Positions 24,266 through 33,240 are shown, numbered from the stretch's first letter. The stretch is DNA of 64,000 nt from Nocardiopsis sp. ATB16-24 (GCF_030271535.1 NZ_JASCXJ010000020.1:1-64000), one strand, 5' to 3'. The notes: generated from the letters alone by a model not told the origin. Made by a program: numbers and translations.

Positions 24266-25810
24266 TCAGAGGAATCTCACGCCCTGGGCCAACGGAAGCC
24301 CACCACCGTAGTTGACCGTGTTGGTCGCCCTGCGCATGTAGGTCTTCCACGCGTCCGAACCCGACTCACGACCACCACCGGTGTCCTTCTCACCACCGAA
24401 GGCGCCACCGATCTCCGCACCAGAGGTACCGATGTTGACGTTGACGATCCCACAGTCGGAACCGGCCGAGGACAAGAACCGCTCCGCCTCCGCCTGATCC
24501 TGGGTGAAGATCGCCGAGGACAGCCCCTGGGGGACATCGTTGTGCATCTGCACCGCCTCCTCCAGAGTGCGGTAGGCCATCACGTACAGGATCGGAGCGA
24601 ACGTCTCCTCCCGCACCACCTCGGTCTGACCGGGCATACGCACCACCGCGGGTTCGACGTAGTAGGCGTCGGCCGCCTCCTCCGCGAAACACCGATCACC
24701 CCCGACCAACACCTCCCCACCATCGGCCTGGGCCCGCTCCAACGCCGCACGCATGGCCGCATGACCACGCTCGCCCACCAACGGACCCACCAGTGTGGAC
24801 TCCTCGAAGGGGTCACCGATGCGATCACGCAACTGCTTGTAGGCGTCCACGATCCTGCGACCGACCTCCTCGACCACGTCCTCGTGCACGATCAGACGAC
24901 GCAACGTCGTACAACGCTGACCCGCGGTCCCCGCCGCCGCGAAGACACTGCCACGCACCACCAGGTCCAGATCGGCCGAGGGCGCGACCACCGCGGCGTT
25001 GTTGCCGCCCAACTCCAACAGGTAACGCCCCATACGGGCCGCCACCTTGGGCGCCACGGCACGACCCATGGCCGTCGACCCGGTCGCCGACAACAGCGCC
25101 ACACGACGGTCCTCCACCAGCACCTCACCGACCTCACGACCGCCCAGCACCACACGGTGCACGCCCAAGGGCGCACCGACGTCGGCCGCCGCGCGCATGA
25201 GCAGACCATGACAGGCCAACGCGGTCAAAGGGGTCAGCTCCGAGGGCTTCCACACCACGGTGTCACCGCACACCAAGGCCACACACGTGTTCCACGACCA
25301 CACCGCGACGGGGAAGTTGAACGCCGTGATCACACCGACCACGCCCAACGGGTGCCAGGTCTCCATCAGCCGGTGCCCCGGCCGCTCGGAGGGCATGGTG
25401 CGCCCGTACAACTGACGGGACATGCCCACGGCCAGGTCACAGATGTCGATCATCTCCTGGACCTCGCCCAAGGCCTCGGAGCCGACCTTCCCCGCCTCGA
25501 TGGTCACCAACGCGGCGAGGTCGGCCTTGTGCTCCCTCAAAAGTTCACCCAGCCGATGGACGAGCCGCCCACGGACGGGAGCCGGAGTGTCCCGCCAGGC
25601 GGCGAAGGCCTCCTGGGCCTCCGCGATCGCCCGATCGGTGGACTCCTCGGTGTCGTACTCCAACCCGAAGAGCTCCTGACCGGTGATGGGCGACCTGGCC
25701 GCACCCGAGGCCCCCTCCACCTCCCGCGGCCGTTCGACGCCACACCGATCGAAGGCGGCCCGCGCGCGCTCGGCGAGGACCTCGGTGTCGGGAAGGACGA
25801 AAGTGCGCAT
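24266..25810 (-). CDS. ALDH7-type aldehyde dehydrogenase (aminoadipate-semialdehyde/P6C dehydrogenase-like)
   Basis: A 514-residue aldehyde dehydrogenase. Catalytic Cys300 lies in GTAGQRCTTLRRL and Glu267 in LLELGGNNA, with Asn165 in AFNFPVAVW; GQRCTTLRR and LELGGNNA are typical of ALDH7 (antiquitin, alpha-aminoadipic semialdehyde or piperideine-6-carboxylate dehydrogenase). In actinomycetes this step belongs to lysine catabolism by lysine epsilon-aminotransferase, but no lat gene is near. ATG 25810 is preceded by GGAGAGAG. The gene is single, convergent with nothing on its 3' side within 130 bp (ohrR is upstream-oriented in the same direction). Confidence 0.9.
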   Translation of the reverse strand: MRTFVLPDTEVLAERARAAFDRCGVERPREVEGASGAARSPITGQELFGLEYDTEESTDRAIAEAQEAFAAWRDTPAPVRGRLVHRLGELLREHKADLAALVTIEAGKVGSEALGEVQEMIDICDLAVGMSRQLYGRTMPSERPGHRLMETWHPLGVVGVITAFNFPVAVWSWNTCVALVCGDTVVWKPSELTPLTALACHGLLMRAAADVGAPLGVHRVVLGGREVGEVLVEDRRVALLSATGSTAMGRAVAPKVAARMGRYLLELGGNNAAVVAPSADLDLVVRGSVFAAAGTAGQRCTTLRRLIVHEDVVEEVGRRIVDAYKQLRDRIGDPFEESTLVGPLVGERGHAAMRAALERAQADGGEVLVGGDRCFAEEAADAYYVEPAVVRMPGQTEVVREETFAPILYVMAYRTLEEAVQMHNDVPQGLSSAIFTQDQAEAERFLSSAGSDCGIVNVNIGTSGAEIGGAFGGEKDTGGGRESGSDAWKTYMRRATNTVNYGGGLPLAQGVRFL

Positions 25811-25982
25811 GTGTTTCTCTCTCCGTTGAGAGGGCGGACGGTCACCACACACACTGCCAACTCCGGCCCCGCCGGTCCACCCCCCGCCGCCCCTCACCAC
25901 CACGACGCACTCGACGCCGCACCCCGCACCGCACAGCGCTAGACTCACCTGGCCCCACCCCGCACCGCACACCGAGAACCCT

Positions 25983-27107
25983 TTGGAGACGGACAGCGAC
26001 GCCGTGCACCACCACACCACCCCCGAAGAGGACCGCGCGAAGCTGGACGAGCCGCGCGCGATCCTGAACCGTTCCGGATTCGCCGCCGCCGAACCCCTGT
26101 TCAACGCCGCGCTACGCGCCGGAACCGACCTGGCCCAGGTCGAACGGACCGTCGCCGCACACGCCTCCCGACTGTGGACCGAAGCCGCCCGCGACGGCGC
26201 CGACGACCGCCCCCTGTACTGGGCCCGACTGCTGCTCACCGCCGGGCTGCGGTCATGGCGTCCGGACTTCTCCGTCACCGAAGGCGAGCACGCCGACCTG
26301 CTGCATCTGTTGGAGACCACCTCACGCGGCATCACCGACCTGCGCTTCCCGCCCGGGGACCGGTGGATCCGGATGGTCGTGACCGGCTTCGACCCCTTCC
26401 ACCTGGACGAGGACCCCACCTGCTCCAACCCCTCCGGCGCGGCGGCACTGGACATGAACGGTTGGACGTTCCCCGTGGGAACACGCACGGCCGTGGTACG
26501 CACGGCCGTGTTCCCCGTACGGTGGGCGGACTTCGACGCGGGACTGGTCGAGGAGGCGTTGGCCGACCTCCACGACCACGCCGACGCGGTCGTGACGCTC
26601 AGCCGCGGCCGCCCCGGGCGCTTCGACCTGGAGATGTGGAACGGCCTCTGGCGCGGCGGAGGCCGGGACAACCTGCGCGTGTCGCGCACGGGCCGCGCCA
26701 TGGAACACCACGCCCCGGAGTGGACACGTTCCTCGCTTCCCCACGAACGGATCCTGGCGGAGGCGGGCGACGGCCCCTACCCCGTGACCGTCAACACCGA
26801 GGTGACCGAGATACCGGAGGGCGGAACCGAGGAGATCGTACGCCCCGACGGCCCGACCCCCGGCTCCACCGCACGACGCGGAGGCGGCGGGGACTACCTG
26901 TCCAACGAGATCGCCTACCGCAACACGCTGCTACGCGACCGGTCCGGCCGCCGCATCCCGGCCGGACACGTGCACCTGCCCAGAACCACCGCCCCCGACA
27001 GCGCGCTCCTGACCCAGGTGAGACGGATCGTGGCGGCCGTGGCCTCCTCGGTGGCCGAGACCACGGCCCAGGATCCTTCCGCCGAGGCGGAAGGGAGCCG
27101 TCAGTAG
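25983..27107 (+). CDS. Pyroglutamyl-peptidase I-like protein with Cys-to-Ser change
   Basis: A 374-residue protein whose residues 128-332 follow peptidase C15 (pyrrolidone-carboxylate peptidase): VVTGFDPFH (132-140), SNPSGAAALDMNGW (148-161), a Glu in GRFDLE (Glu217), the nucleophile loop GDYLSNEIAYRN (303-314) and the His region AGHVHLP (327-333). In C15 enzymes the loop reads xxVCNxxxY; here serine (Ser307) occupies the cysteine place. It carries a 120-residue N-terminal helical extension. The start is uncertain (TTG 25983 or GTG 26004). The 3' end overlaps the convergent neighbour by 7 nt. Confidence 0.75.
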   Translation: METDSDAVHHHTTPEEDRAKLDEPRAILNRSGFAAAEPLFNAALRAGTDLAQVERTVAAHASRLWTEAARDGADDRPLYWARLLLTAGLRSWRPDFSVTEGEHADLLHLLETTSRGITDLRFPPGDRWIRMVVTGFDPFHLDEDPTCSNPSGAAALDMNGWTFPVGTRTAVVRTAVFPVRWADFDAGLVEEALADLHDHADAVVTLSRGRPGRFDLEMWNGLWRGGGRDNLRVSRTGRAMEHHAPEWTRSSLPHERILAEAGDGPYPVTVNTEVTEIPEGGTEEIVRPDGPTPGSTARRGGGGDYLSNEIAYRNTLLRDRSGRRIPAGHVHLPRTTAPDSALLTQVRRIVAAVASSVAETTAQDPSAEAEGSRQ

Positions 27108-27523
27108 GTGTAGACCGAAGGGTCCTCCAACACGGTGAAGACGCCCATAGCGCCGTAGAAGAAGAGCAGCACCACCCAAAAGAGGGTCCCCACACCGAAG
27201 AGCACCCAGGAGATGATGGTGCACGTCCTGGCGGCCTTGGGGTTACTGGCGGCCATGGTCAGGGCGACGATCGCCAGGACGACGCCGACCAGGGCCAGCA
27301 ACCAGCACATGCACAGACCGACGATGTTGGCGATGAGCGCGCCGATCGCCGACCCCTGACCGGCGGGTCGAGGCGGTGGCTGGGGACCGGAACCCCCGTA
27401 CCAACCACCGGGCGGCGGAGGCATGCCGCCGGGCGGCGGATGACCGCCCCCCGGCGGGGGAGGATAACCACCGCCGCCTCCCTCCGGAGGGAAATAACCG
27501 CCTGTTCCGGAACCGTAACTCAT
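27101..27523 (-). CDS. Gly/Pro-rich DUF4190-like membrane protein
   Basis: A 140-residue protein: about 55 residues of Gly/Pro/Tyr-rich low complexity, then two membrane helices (SAIGALIANIVGLCMCWLLALVGVVLAIVAL and TIISWVLFGVGTLFWVVLLFFYGA). This layout matches the DUF4190 group of small actinobacterial membrane proteins. The function is unknown; the Gly/Pro tail is presumably cytoplasmic. ATG 27523 begins the low-complexity region with AAAGG upstream. Confidence 0.75.
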   Translation of the reverse strand: MSYGSGTGGYFPPEGGGGGYPPPPGGGHPPPGGMPPPPGGWYGGSGPQPPPRPAGQGSAIGALIANIVGLCMCWLLALVGVVLAIVALTMAASNPKAARTCTIISWVLFGVGTLFWVVLLFFYGAMGVFTVLEDPSVYTY

Positions 27524-27678
27524 GAATGCCTTTCGGGGGAACGTCCGAGCGAAGACTCTGACGGGGTATGACGCACCGAAAGTCTCCCAGGTTCTGACCA
27601 CACCACGGCCACCCCTCGAACCCCGCCCCACGCGAGAAAGAACACCTGTGACGGGCTCGCGCGGGATAGGGTCCCTGC

Positions 27679-29199
27679 GTGGCTGTCACCTCTTTGCGAC
27701 GCAAACTGACCTTCGGCGCGGCCCTGTGCCTTCTCCTGATCCCGGGCCACCGTCCGTTGGAGCAGGCCCTGCCCTACGCCGAGGCGATCCGCACGCCGCC
27801 CGAAGACGTGGAGGGCCTACGGACACAGACGGTGACGGTGACCACCGACCACAGCCAGGTGAGCTACCGCTATCCGACGCTGGGCGGCGGACACCCGCTG
27901 ACGGTACAGGCACGCACACTCATGGCCCAACGCCAGACGGCCTTCCTGGAACGGCTTCCCCAGAAGGGAACCCCCGAACTGCACCAGGACGTGACCATCC
28001 TGGCCGCCTCCCCCCGGGTGCTGGGCGCACGACTGACCGCGACCACCTCTACGGGTCGCGACCAGGACTTGGACTCCAGCACCCTGTGGTACGACGCCGA
28101 CAGCGACCGGGTCCTGCCGTGGACATCGCTCTTCCGTGACGAGGAGGCCATCGCACAGGCCCACCTGGCGCTCGCCCGGACGCTGGGGGAGGGCTACGAC
28201 ATGCCCGCACGTCGGCTTCCCGGCCTGATCGGCGAAGTCGCGCTAGGCCACCCCCCACAGGCCGAGGACGCGCCCTCCCCGGACACCGCCTCCGAGAGCG
28301 GGCCCGACCTGGCCGACCCCGAACGGGCCCGGGAGGCCGCCCGACGCTGGGCGGGCTCACCCTTGGAGGACGTGGCCTTCAGCACCGACGCGGGCCTGGC
28401 GGTACGCATGGACCCCTCCCACGTCCCCGAAGCCGGCCGCGTCACCGAGGTGCTGGTGCCGGTGGACCCCGAGGACACCGAGCCGCTCCTGTCCGAACTG
28501 GGACGCAAGGCCCGTGACGCGGCACTGGCGGGCAACGACACCGACGACCTGCCCACCAGCGGGGAACCCGGCTCCCCCGGACGCACACTGGACTGCGCAC
28601 GACTCAAATGCGTGGCCCTGACCTTCGACGACGGCCCCGGCGAACACACCGACGACCTACTGGACGTCCTGGCCGAATACGACGCCCACGCCACCTTCTA
28701 CGTCCTGGGTTCGATGGTCACGGAGTTCCCCGCGACGGTGGAACGCATGGCCACCGAAGGGCACGAACTGGGAAACCACACCTGGAAGCACGACGACCTG
28801 GCCGAGATGACGGGAGAGGAGGTCGAAGAAGACCTCGCACGCACCGACGAGGCCGTGCGCGAGGTGACCGGGAGCGACCCACCGACGATCAGGCCTCCCT
28901 ACGGATCACTGAACGCCACGGTACGTCGCTCCGTGGACCGACCGCTCATCCTGTGGGACGTGGACACCATGGACTGGCAGAGCCGCGAGGCCGAGGACAT
29001 CAGCGAGCACGCACTGGCGCAGACCTCCCCCGGGAGCGTGGTGCTCCTGCACGACATCCACCAGACCTCGGTACAGGCGGTACCGGCCGTACTGGCGGGC
29101 CTGCACCGCCAGGGCTACCACTTCGTCACGGTCACCGACGTCTTCGCGGGAGCCGCCCTGGAGCCGGGCGAGGTGTACACCGACGCCCGGCCGTCCTGA
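27679..29199 (+). CDS. Secreted polysaccharide deacetylase (NodB domain) with N-terminal DUF3298-like region
   Basis: A 506-residue protein. A hydrophobic N-terminus (about 9-23) suggests a signal or anchor. Residues 45-290 form a beta-rich region resembling the sensor part of RsiV/PdaC-type proteins. The C-terminal NodB domain has all carbohydrate-esterase-4 motifs: TFDDGPG (315-321, Asp317/Asp318), HTWKH (metal ligands His367, His371), RPPYG (405-409), WDVDTMDW and LLHDI (His458). It should remove acetyl groups from peptidoglycan or another N-acetylglucosamine polymer outside the membrane. The GTG start is at 27679. Confidence 0.88.
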   Translation: MAVTSLRRKLTFGAALCLLLIPGHRPLEQALPYAEAIRTPPEDVEGLRTQTVTVTTDHSQVSYRYPTLGGGHPLTVQARTLMAQRQTAFLERLPQKGTPELHQDVTILAASPRVLGARLTATTSTGRDQDLDSSTLWYDADSDRVLPWTSLFRDEEAIAQAHLALARTLGEGYDMPARRLPGLIGEVALGHPPQAEDAPSPDTASESGPDLADPERAREAARRWAGSPLEDVAFSTDAGLAVRMDPSHVPEAGRVTEVLVPVDPEDTEPLLSELGRKARDAALAGNDTDDLPTSGEPGSPGRTLDCARLKCVALTFDDGPGEHTDDLLDVLAEYDAHATFYVLGSMVTEFPATVERMATEGHELGNHTWKHDDLAEMTGEEVEEDLARTDEAVREVTGSDPPTIRPPYGSLNATVRRSVDRPLILWDVDTMDWQSREAEDISEHALAQTSPGSVVLLHDIHQTSVQAVPAVLAGLHRQGYHFVTVTDVFAGAALEPGEVYTDARPS

Positions 29200-29206
29200 G
29201 CACCGT

Positions 29207-30643
29207 TCAAAGAAGCCTGCGCAGCAGCTTCTCCTTCAGCTCGGTGATCGGCGCGTAGGCGACCCTCATGGTGTCCATGAACAACGACTTGTCCAGTACC
29301 GACTTGGTGTGGGAGAAGGTGTCGATCGAGGCCACGGAGTGGTAGGCGCCCATACCGCTCTCCCCCACCCCGCCGAAGGGCAGGTCGGGTACGGCCAGGT
29401 GCGCGATGGGCAGACCGAAGGCCAGGCCTCCCGAGGAGGTCTCCATGGTCAGACGGCGTTTGGTCCGCTCCGAGTCGGTGAAGCCGTACAGCGCCAGCGG
29501 TTTGTCACGCTCGTTGACGAAGGCGATGGCCTCGTCCAGGTCCGCGACCTCGATCACCGGCAGGATCGGGCCGAAGATCTCCTCCGCCATGATCGGGGAG
29601 GACGGGTCCACATCCCCCAGCACGGTGGGGGCGATGTAGAGGTCCTCACGATCGTGCCGACCGCCGGCGACCACGGTCCCGCTCTCCAGCAACGCGGTGA
29701 GCCGGGCGAAGTGGCGCTCGTTGACGATACGCCCGTAGTCCGCGCTCGACGCGGGGTCCTCTCCGAACATCTCGGTGATGGCCGCCGCCAACTCTCGTTG
29801 CAGGGGTCGGGCGGTGTCGCCGATGGCGAGCACGTAGTCGGGAGCCACACAGGTCTGTCCGGCGTTGGTGAACTTGCCCCACGCCAGACGCCGGGCGGTG
29901 GTGGAAAGGTCGACGCCGGGCTCGACGATGGCCGGGCTCTTGCCGCCCAACTCCAGAGTGACGGAGGTCAGGTGCTTGGCCGCGGCGGCCATGACGATGC
30001 GGCCCACGGCACCGTTGCCGGTGTAGAAGATGTGGTCGAAGCGCTCCTCCAGAAGGGCGGTGCTCTCGGGGACACCGCCCTCCACCACCGCGATCGCCTC
30101 GGTGTCCAGGTAGCGGGGCAACAGCTCGGCCAGGGCCGCGGAGGTCGCCGGGGCGAGCTCGCTGGGCTTGAGCACCGCGGTGTTGCCCGCCGCGACGGCC
30201 CCCACCAAGGGCGCCAGGGACAGGTTCACCGGGTAGTTCCACGGGGCGATGATGAGCACGGTGCCCAACGGTTCGCGCACGCGTCGTGCCTTGGCCGGAG
30301 CCAGGGACACCGGCACGGGGACCCGCTGTGGCCGCAGCCAGGAGGACAGGTGCTTGAGCGTGTGGTCGATCTCGTTGACGACGAAACCGATCTCGGTGGT
30401 GTGCGCCTCCACCGGACTCTTGCCCAGATCGGCCTTGAGTGCCTGCTCGAAGACGGGGCGCTCCCGGACGAGCATGTCGCGCAGCGCGCGCAGCTGGGCC
30501 CGACGCCAGGAGAGAGGCTTGGTACGGCCGGAGGCGAAGGCCGCGCGCAGACGGGCCACGGTCGGGGGGATCTCGGTGGCCAGGGTCAGCGGCTCGGGTG
30601 GGGCCGTGTCCTCGACCGTGTGCTGGTCGGTGGTGTTGGTCAT
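29207..30643 (-). CDS. ALDH3-type aldehyde dehydrogenase
   Basis: A 478-residue aldehyde dehydrogenase of the class 3/coniferyl-aldehyde group. Asn136 (APWNYPVN), Glu231 (TLELGGKSP) and catalytic Cys265 (NAGQTCVAPDY) are present. The C-terminal PFGGVGESGMGAYH and a hydrophobic end are typical. Substrates in this group are fatty or aromatic aldehydes. It diverges from a TetR regulator across a 57-bp region with a perfect 8-bp-arm palindrome, so it is probably repressed by that TetR and induced by an aldehyde or its precursor. Confidence 0.9.
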   Translation of the reverse strand: MTNTTDQHTVEDTAPPEPLTLATEIPPTVARLRAAFASGRTKPLSWRRAQLRALRDMLVRERPVFEQALKADLGKSPVEAHTTEIGFVVNEIDHTLKHLSSWLRPQRVPVPVSLAPAKARRVREPLGTVLIIAPWNYPVNLSLAPLVGAVAAGNTAVLKPSELAPATSAALAELLPRYLDTEAIAVVEGGVPESTALLEERFDHIFYTGNGAVGRIVMAAAAKHLTSVTLELGGKSPAIVEPGVDLSTTARRLAWGKFTNAGQTCVAPDYVLAIGDTARPLQRELAAAITEMFGEDPASSADYGRIVNERHFARLTALLESGTVVAGGRHDREDLYIAPTVLGDVDPSSPIMAEEIFGPILPVIEVADLDEAIAFVNERDKPLALYGFTDSERTKRRLTMETSSGGLAFGLPIAHLAVPDLPFGGVGESGMGAYHSVASIDTFSHTKSVLDKSLFMDTMRVAYAPITELKEKLLRRLL

Positions 30644-30654
30644 GGAGGGATGGT

Positions 30655-30673
30655 AAACGAAACATTTTCGTTT
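30655..30673. promoter_or_regulatory. Probable TetR operator between aldehyde dehydrogenase and regulator
   Basis: AAACGAAA-CAT-TTTCGTTT is a perfect inverted repeat with 8-bp arms, 11 nt from the aldehyde dehydrogenase ATG and 28 nt from the TetR ATG. The position in a divergent promoter is typical for TetR autoregulation. Confidence 0.75.
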
Positions 30674-30700
30674 CGATAGGGCGTCTCATAAGATCCTGCC

Positions 30701-31327
30701 ATGACCATGGATCCCCTGCCGGACGCGCCGCACGCACCTCGCCGCGGCAGGCCGCGCGACGCCGCCCGAGACCGCGCGCTGATGGACGCCACCCTGGCCG
30801 AACTCCAGCTGCACGGCTACAGCGGCCTGACCACCGCCGCCGTCGCCAAGCGGGCGGGGGTGTCCACCGCGACCCTCTACCGGCGTTGGCGCTCCAAGGA
30901 GGAGCTGGTCCTGGGGGCGGCCCAGGCCTGGGCCGAGGAACTGGGCCCCGACCACGACACCGGAAGCCTGCGCTCGGACCTGTCCCGACTCCTGCACGAC
31001 AAGGCCGCCGCCCTGGACGGGCCCTCAGGGCGTCTGCTGCGCGCCGTCCTGGGCGAGGCCGCGCACAATCAGGCTCTGGCCGACGTGCTCATGGAACAGT
31101 TCGTACTCCCCCTCCAGGCCAGGGTGGAGGCCCTACTGGGTCGGGCCGTCGATCGAGGGGAGATCCCGGCCGACCAGGACTCGTCGGTGGTGGGCGAGAT
31201 GGTGATCGGTCCGATGGTCAGCCACACCTTCCTCATCTCCCACACCCCCGGTTCCCGACCCGGCCAGGAGATGGCGGAGCGATTGCTCCCTTATCTGTTG
31301 CGGGCGTTGGGAGCCAGGGGGGAGTGA
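30701..31327 (+). CDS. TetR-family regulator of adjacent aldehyde dehydrogenase
   Basis: A 208-residue TetR protein. The N-terminal HTH is GYSGLTTAAVAKRAGVSTATLYRRWRSKEELV (about 38-69), and a TetR_C ligand domain follows. It faces the divergent ALDH3 gene and a shared palindrome, so it is most likely a local repressor. The ligand is unknown. Confidence 0.92.
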   Translation: MTMDPLPDAPHAPRRGRPRDAARDRALMDATLAELQLHGYSGLTTAAVAKRAGVSTATLYRRWRSKEELVLGAAQAWAEELGPDHDTGSLRSDLSRLLHDKAAALDGPSGRLLRAVLGEAAHNQALADVLMEQFVLPLQARVEALLGRAVDRGEIPADQDSSVVGEMVIGPMVSHTFLISHTPGSRPGQEMAERLLPYLLRALGARGE

Positions 31328-31358
31328 GGGAGCGTCATCTTCGTGGGATGAACATCGA

Positions 31359-31382
31359 AACCGCCACCTTTACGATGTAGAT
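31359..31382. repeat. 24-bp repeated element, copy 2
   Basis: Identical to 11258-11281 over 24 bases. It sits between convergent genes (TetR stop at 31327 and an unknown gene ending at 31515), where neither gene start is near, which weakens a simple promoter explanation for this copy. A 10-codon frame from ATG 31348 ends inside it (TAG 31378-31380). Confidence 0.75.
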
Positions 31383-31514
31383 CAACTCTTTCGTCGGAGG
31401 GCAAGGCCGACCTGGACAAGAACCGGAACGAGCGCGGACGTCGGACCCTCTCACGACCCCGGTGGTGTCGGGCCGGTGAGCGGACCGACCTTGCGGAGCA
31501 CGTTCTGGCGTCCG

Positions 31515-32009
31515 TCAGCGGCCACGGCCCGAGCGGGAGCCGACACGTCGCTGCTCCTCAGGGGGCGGCTGTCGGGCGAGGAACTCCTCGAACGCCGCCC
31601 TTTGCCTCGGGTCCATGAAGCTCTGGCGGACATGGCGAGCCTTCTCCTGGAGCCAGTGCGCCTCGTCGGGGTCCAGGAGTTCGGCGACCACCACGCCTTG
31701 GCGAGCGACCGCCGTGCGCCCTCCCACACGACGACGAAAGAGCGTGAACGCACCGCATTTCTCCGGGTGGGCCGGCTCCGGCCGTTCCGTTCCGGCCCCC
31801 TCCTCCCCCATCGGGTAGGCCGCGGGCGCCCAGTGTTCCCAGAGCGCCAACGTGGCCGCGGGCACCAGCACGGCACGCCTTGCCTCTTCACGCCCCTCCT
31901 CCAGGAACGCGAGGGTGACGGGTTCGCCGATCCTCTCGGCCTGTTCGAGCACTTGGGCCATCTCGCTCGTGAACGGGTGAGCCACCACCACGTCGATGTG
32001 TGTCCTCAT
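31515..32009 (-). CDS. Protein of unknown function
   Basis: A 164-residue, largely helical, charged protein with no motif I recognise. The N-terminus MRTHIDVVVAHPF is a beta strand, followed by helices (EMAQVLEQAERIGEPVTLAFLEEG) and a C-terminal Glu/Arg-rich tail. There is one Trp-rich patch (LALWEHWAPAAYP). The start ATG 32009 is the first plausible one; the frame is open upstream. No partner gene is close. Confidence 0.5.
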   Translation of the reverse strand: MRTHIDVVVAHPFTSEMAQVLEQAERIGEPVTLAFLEEGREEARRAVLVPAATLALWEHWAPAAYPMGEEGAGTERPEPAHPEKCGAFTLFRRRVGGRTAVARQGVVVAELLDPDEAHWLQEKARHVRQSFMDPRQRAAFEEFLARQPPPEEQRRVGSRSGRGR

Positions 32010-32443
32010 GGCGCCTGAGGCTAACGGCCGCCTGCGACGGATCACGCTCCGATCGTGGCCGTCCCTGCCATGGCAGAGGAAGCGGTCGAACATGGCCATG
32101 GGAGGGGGTTCGGCCCTCGTGTCGGCAAGCACGCGGACGTCGGTCGAACGAGCATGGGCCGACAGTGGTCGTGAGCGACCCGGGACGAGGGACCGGTGAC
32201 GCCCGGGACCGCATCCGCCCCGAACCCGACGTAGGCGAGGCCCCGTTGCACAAGCCGGAGCCCGCACGGCCGCTCCTCCACCACGAAGGAGCGGCCCCGC
32301 TGACGTGGGTACGGCATGCCGTACCCACCTCGCCCGCGCCATGCCCCTTCCGTGACCGCGAACGGGTTTTCGCCGCCCGCGGCTGTGAGCACCTTTCTCG
32401 ACTCTCGACGCCGGGGCGGGGGAAGGGGTGGTCCAGGCGCGCG
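32010..32443. other. Intergenic region with a 24-bp palindrome
   Basis: About 430 bp between two same-strand unknown genes. Apart from the perfect palindrome at 32305-32328 I see no supportable gene; open frames here are shadow-like and lack ribosome binding sites. Confidence 0.5.
32305..32328. repeat. Perfect 24-bp palindrome
   Basis: GTGGGTACGGCA followed immediately by its reverse complement TGCCGTACCCAC. It lies about 115 nt past the 3' end of the 32444-33034 gene (minus strand), so it may be its terminator; its moderate GC and lack of loop also fit a protein-binding site. Confidence 0.55.
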
Positions 32444-33034
32444 CTAGCAGCGCTCTTCGCACAAGGGCACGACCTTGTCGTCGAAGTCCACGACCTCACG
32501 GTCCCCCAACGGCCGGTCCAGCGTCACCACCTCGCGCAAGGAGCCATCCGGGTCCTCCTCGCAGAACGACTCGCCCGTGGAGGCGCCGCCGGCCAGGACG
32601 ACCCTGTCCGCGCCCTCCACGGCCCGCACAAGATGCAGAAAAGCACAAGAACCCAGGCTGACGTGGACCGTGAGCCGGTCCTCCGCGTCCACGGTGTAGC
32701 CGGAGATACGGCCCGCCTCCCCCCACGTCGTGGTCAGCGTGTGGTTCTCCGGCCGCGGTTCAGGACCGTCGGAGGACTCCTCGGAGACGTCGGCCAGGTC
32801 GGTGGAGGAGCCGCCGTCGGGCGCGCTCTCCCACAGCGTTGCCCACAGCACCAGAGCGACGATGACCGTGACGGCCGCGCCGAGCCGGTGCATGAGGAGC
32901 CAGGTGTCACCGGGGTGGTCGGTCTTGGGGCCACGGGACCGCCAGGACCGGAGGCGCCAGTGCACCTGCGGTTTGCACACGATCAGGACGCCCCAGCCGA
33001 CGGGAAGTAGGAGAAACCAGTGCAGGATGGTCAC
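32444..33034 (-). CDS. Two-helix membrane protein of unknown function
   Basis: A 196-residue protein with an N-terminal membrane helix (LHWFLLLPVGWGVLIV), a basic loop with many Trp/Arg (VHWRLRSWRSRGPK) and a second helix (LGAAVTVIVALVLWATLW). An extracytoplasmic domain of about 110 residues follows, with three cysteines (GSCAFL, ESFCEED, VPLCEERC). GTG 33034 has GGAAAGG upstream. I do not recognise the family. Confidence 0.6.
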   Translation of the reverse strand: MTILHWFLLLPVGWGVLIVCKPQVHWRLRSWRSRGPKTDHPGDTWLLMHRLGAAVTVIVALVLWATLWESAPDGGSSTDLADVSEESSDGPEPRPENHTLTTTWGEAGRISGYTVDAEDRLTVHVSLGSCAFLHLVRAVEGADRVVLAGGASTGESFCEEDPDGSLREVVTLDRPLGDREVVDFDDKVVPLCEERC

Positions 33035-33180
33035 CAGGGGACCTTTCCAGTGGAGGGTAGGGACGTAGGGTGAGAGTCCCGTCACCCCCGCCGGGTTCTG
33101 GCGGAAGCGACGCGTCGGTCCCGACGTTCACTTCGCGCCACCGCCGTTTCCTCGGTCCTCACGCGGAGAACGACCCCTGC

Positions 33181-33195
33181 CTTTACGACGTAGAT
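33181..33195. repeat. Related copy of the repeated element (15-bp core)
   Basis: CTTTACGACGTAGAT differs by one base from the core of the 24-bp repeats at 11267-11281 and 31368-31382. The change makes the central TACGACGTA more symmetrical. It lies about 150 bp upstream of the 32444-33034 membrane protein gene. Confidence 0.55.
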
Positions 33196-33240
33196 CACCA
33201 TGTTCTCTCGGGTCGACGGTCGAGGAATCCCCTCGGTAGG

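Noticed and set aside
11258..31382. Direct repeats as ends of an integrated mobile element
   Set aside because: The 20 kb between them holds mostly ordinary chromosomal genes (MoxR operon, ohr, trmH-like) and no integrase or transfer gene.
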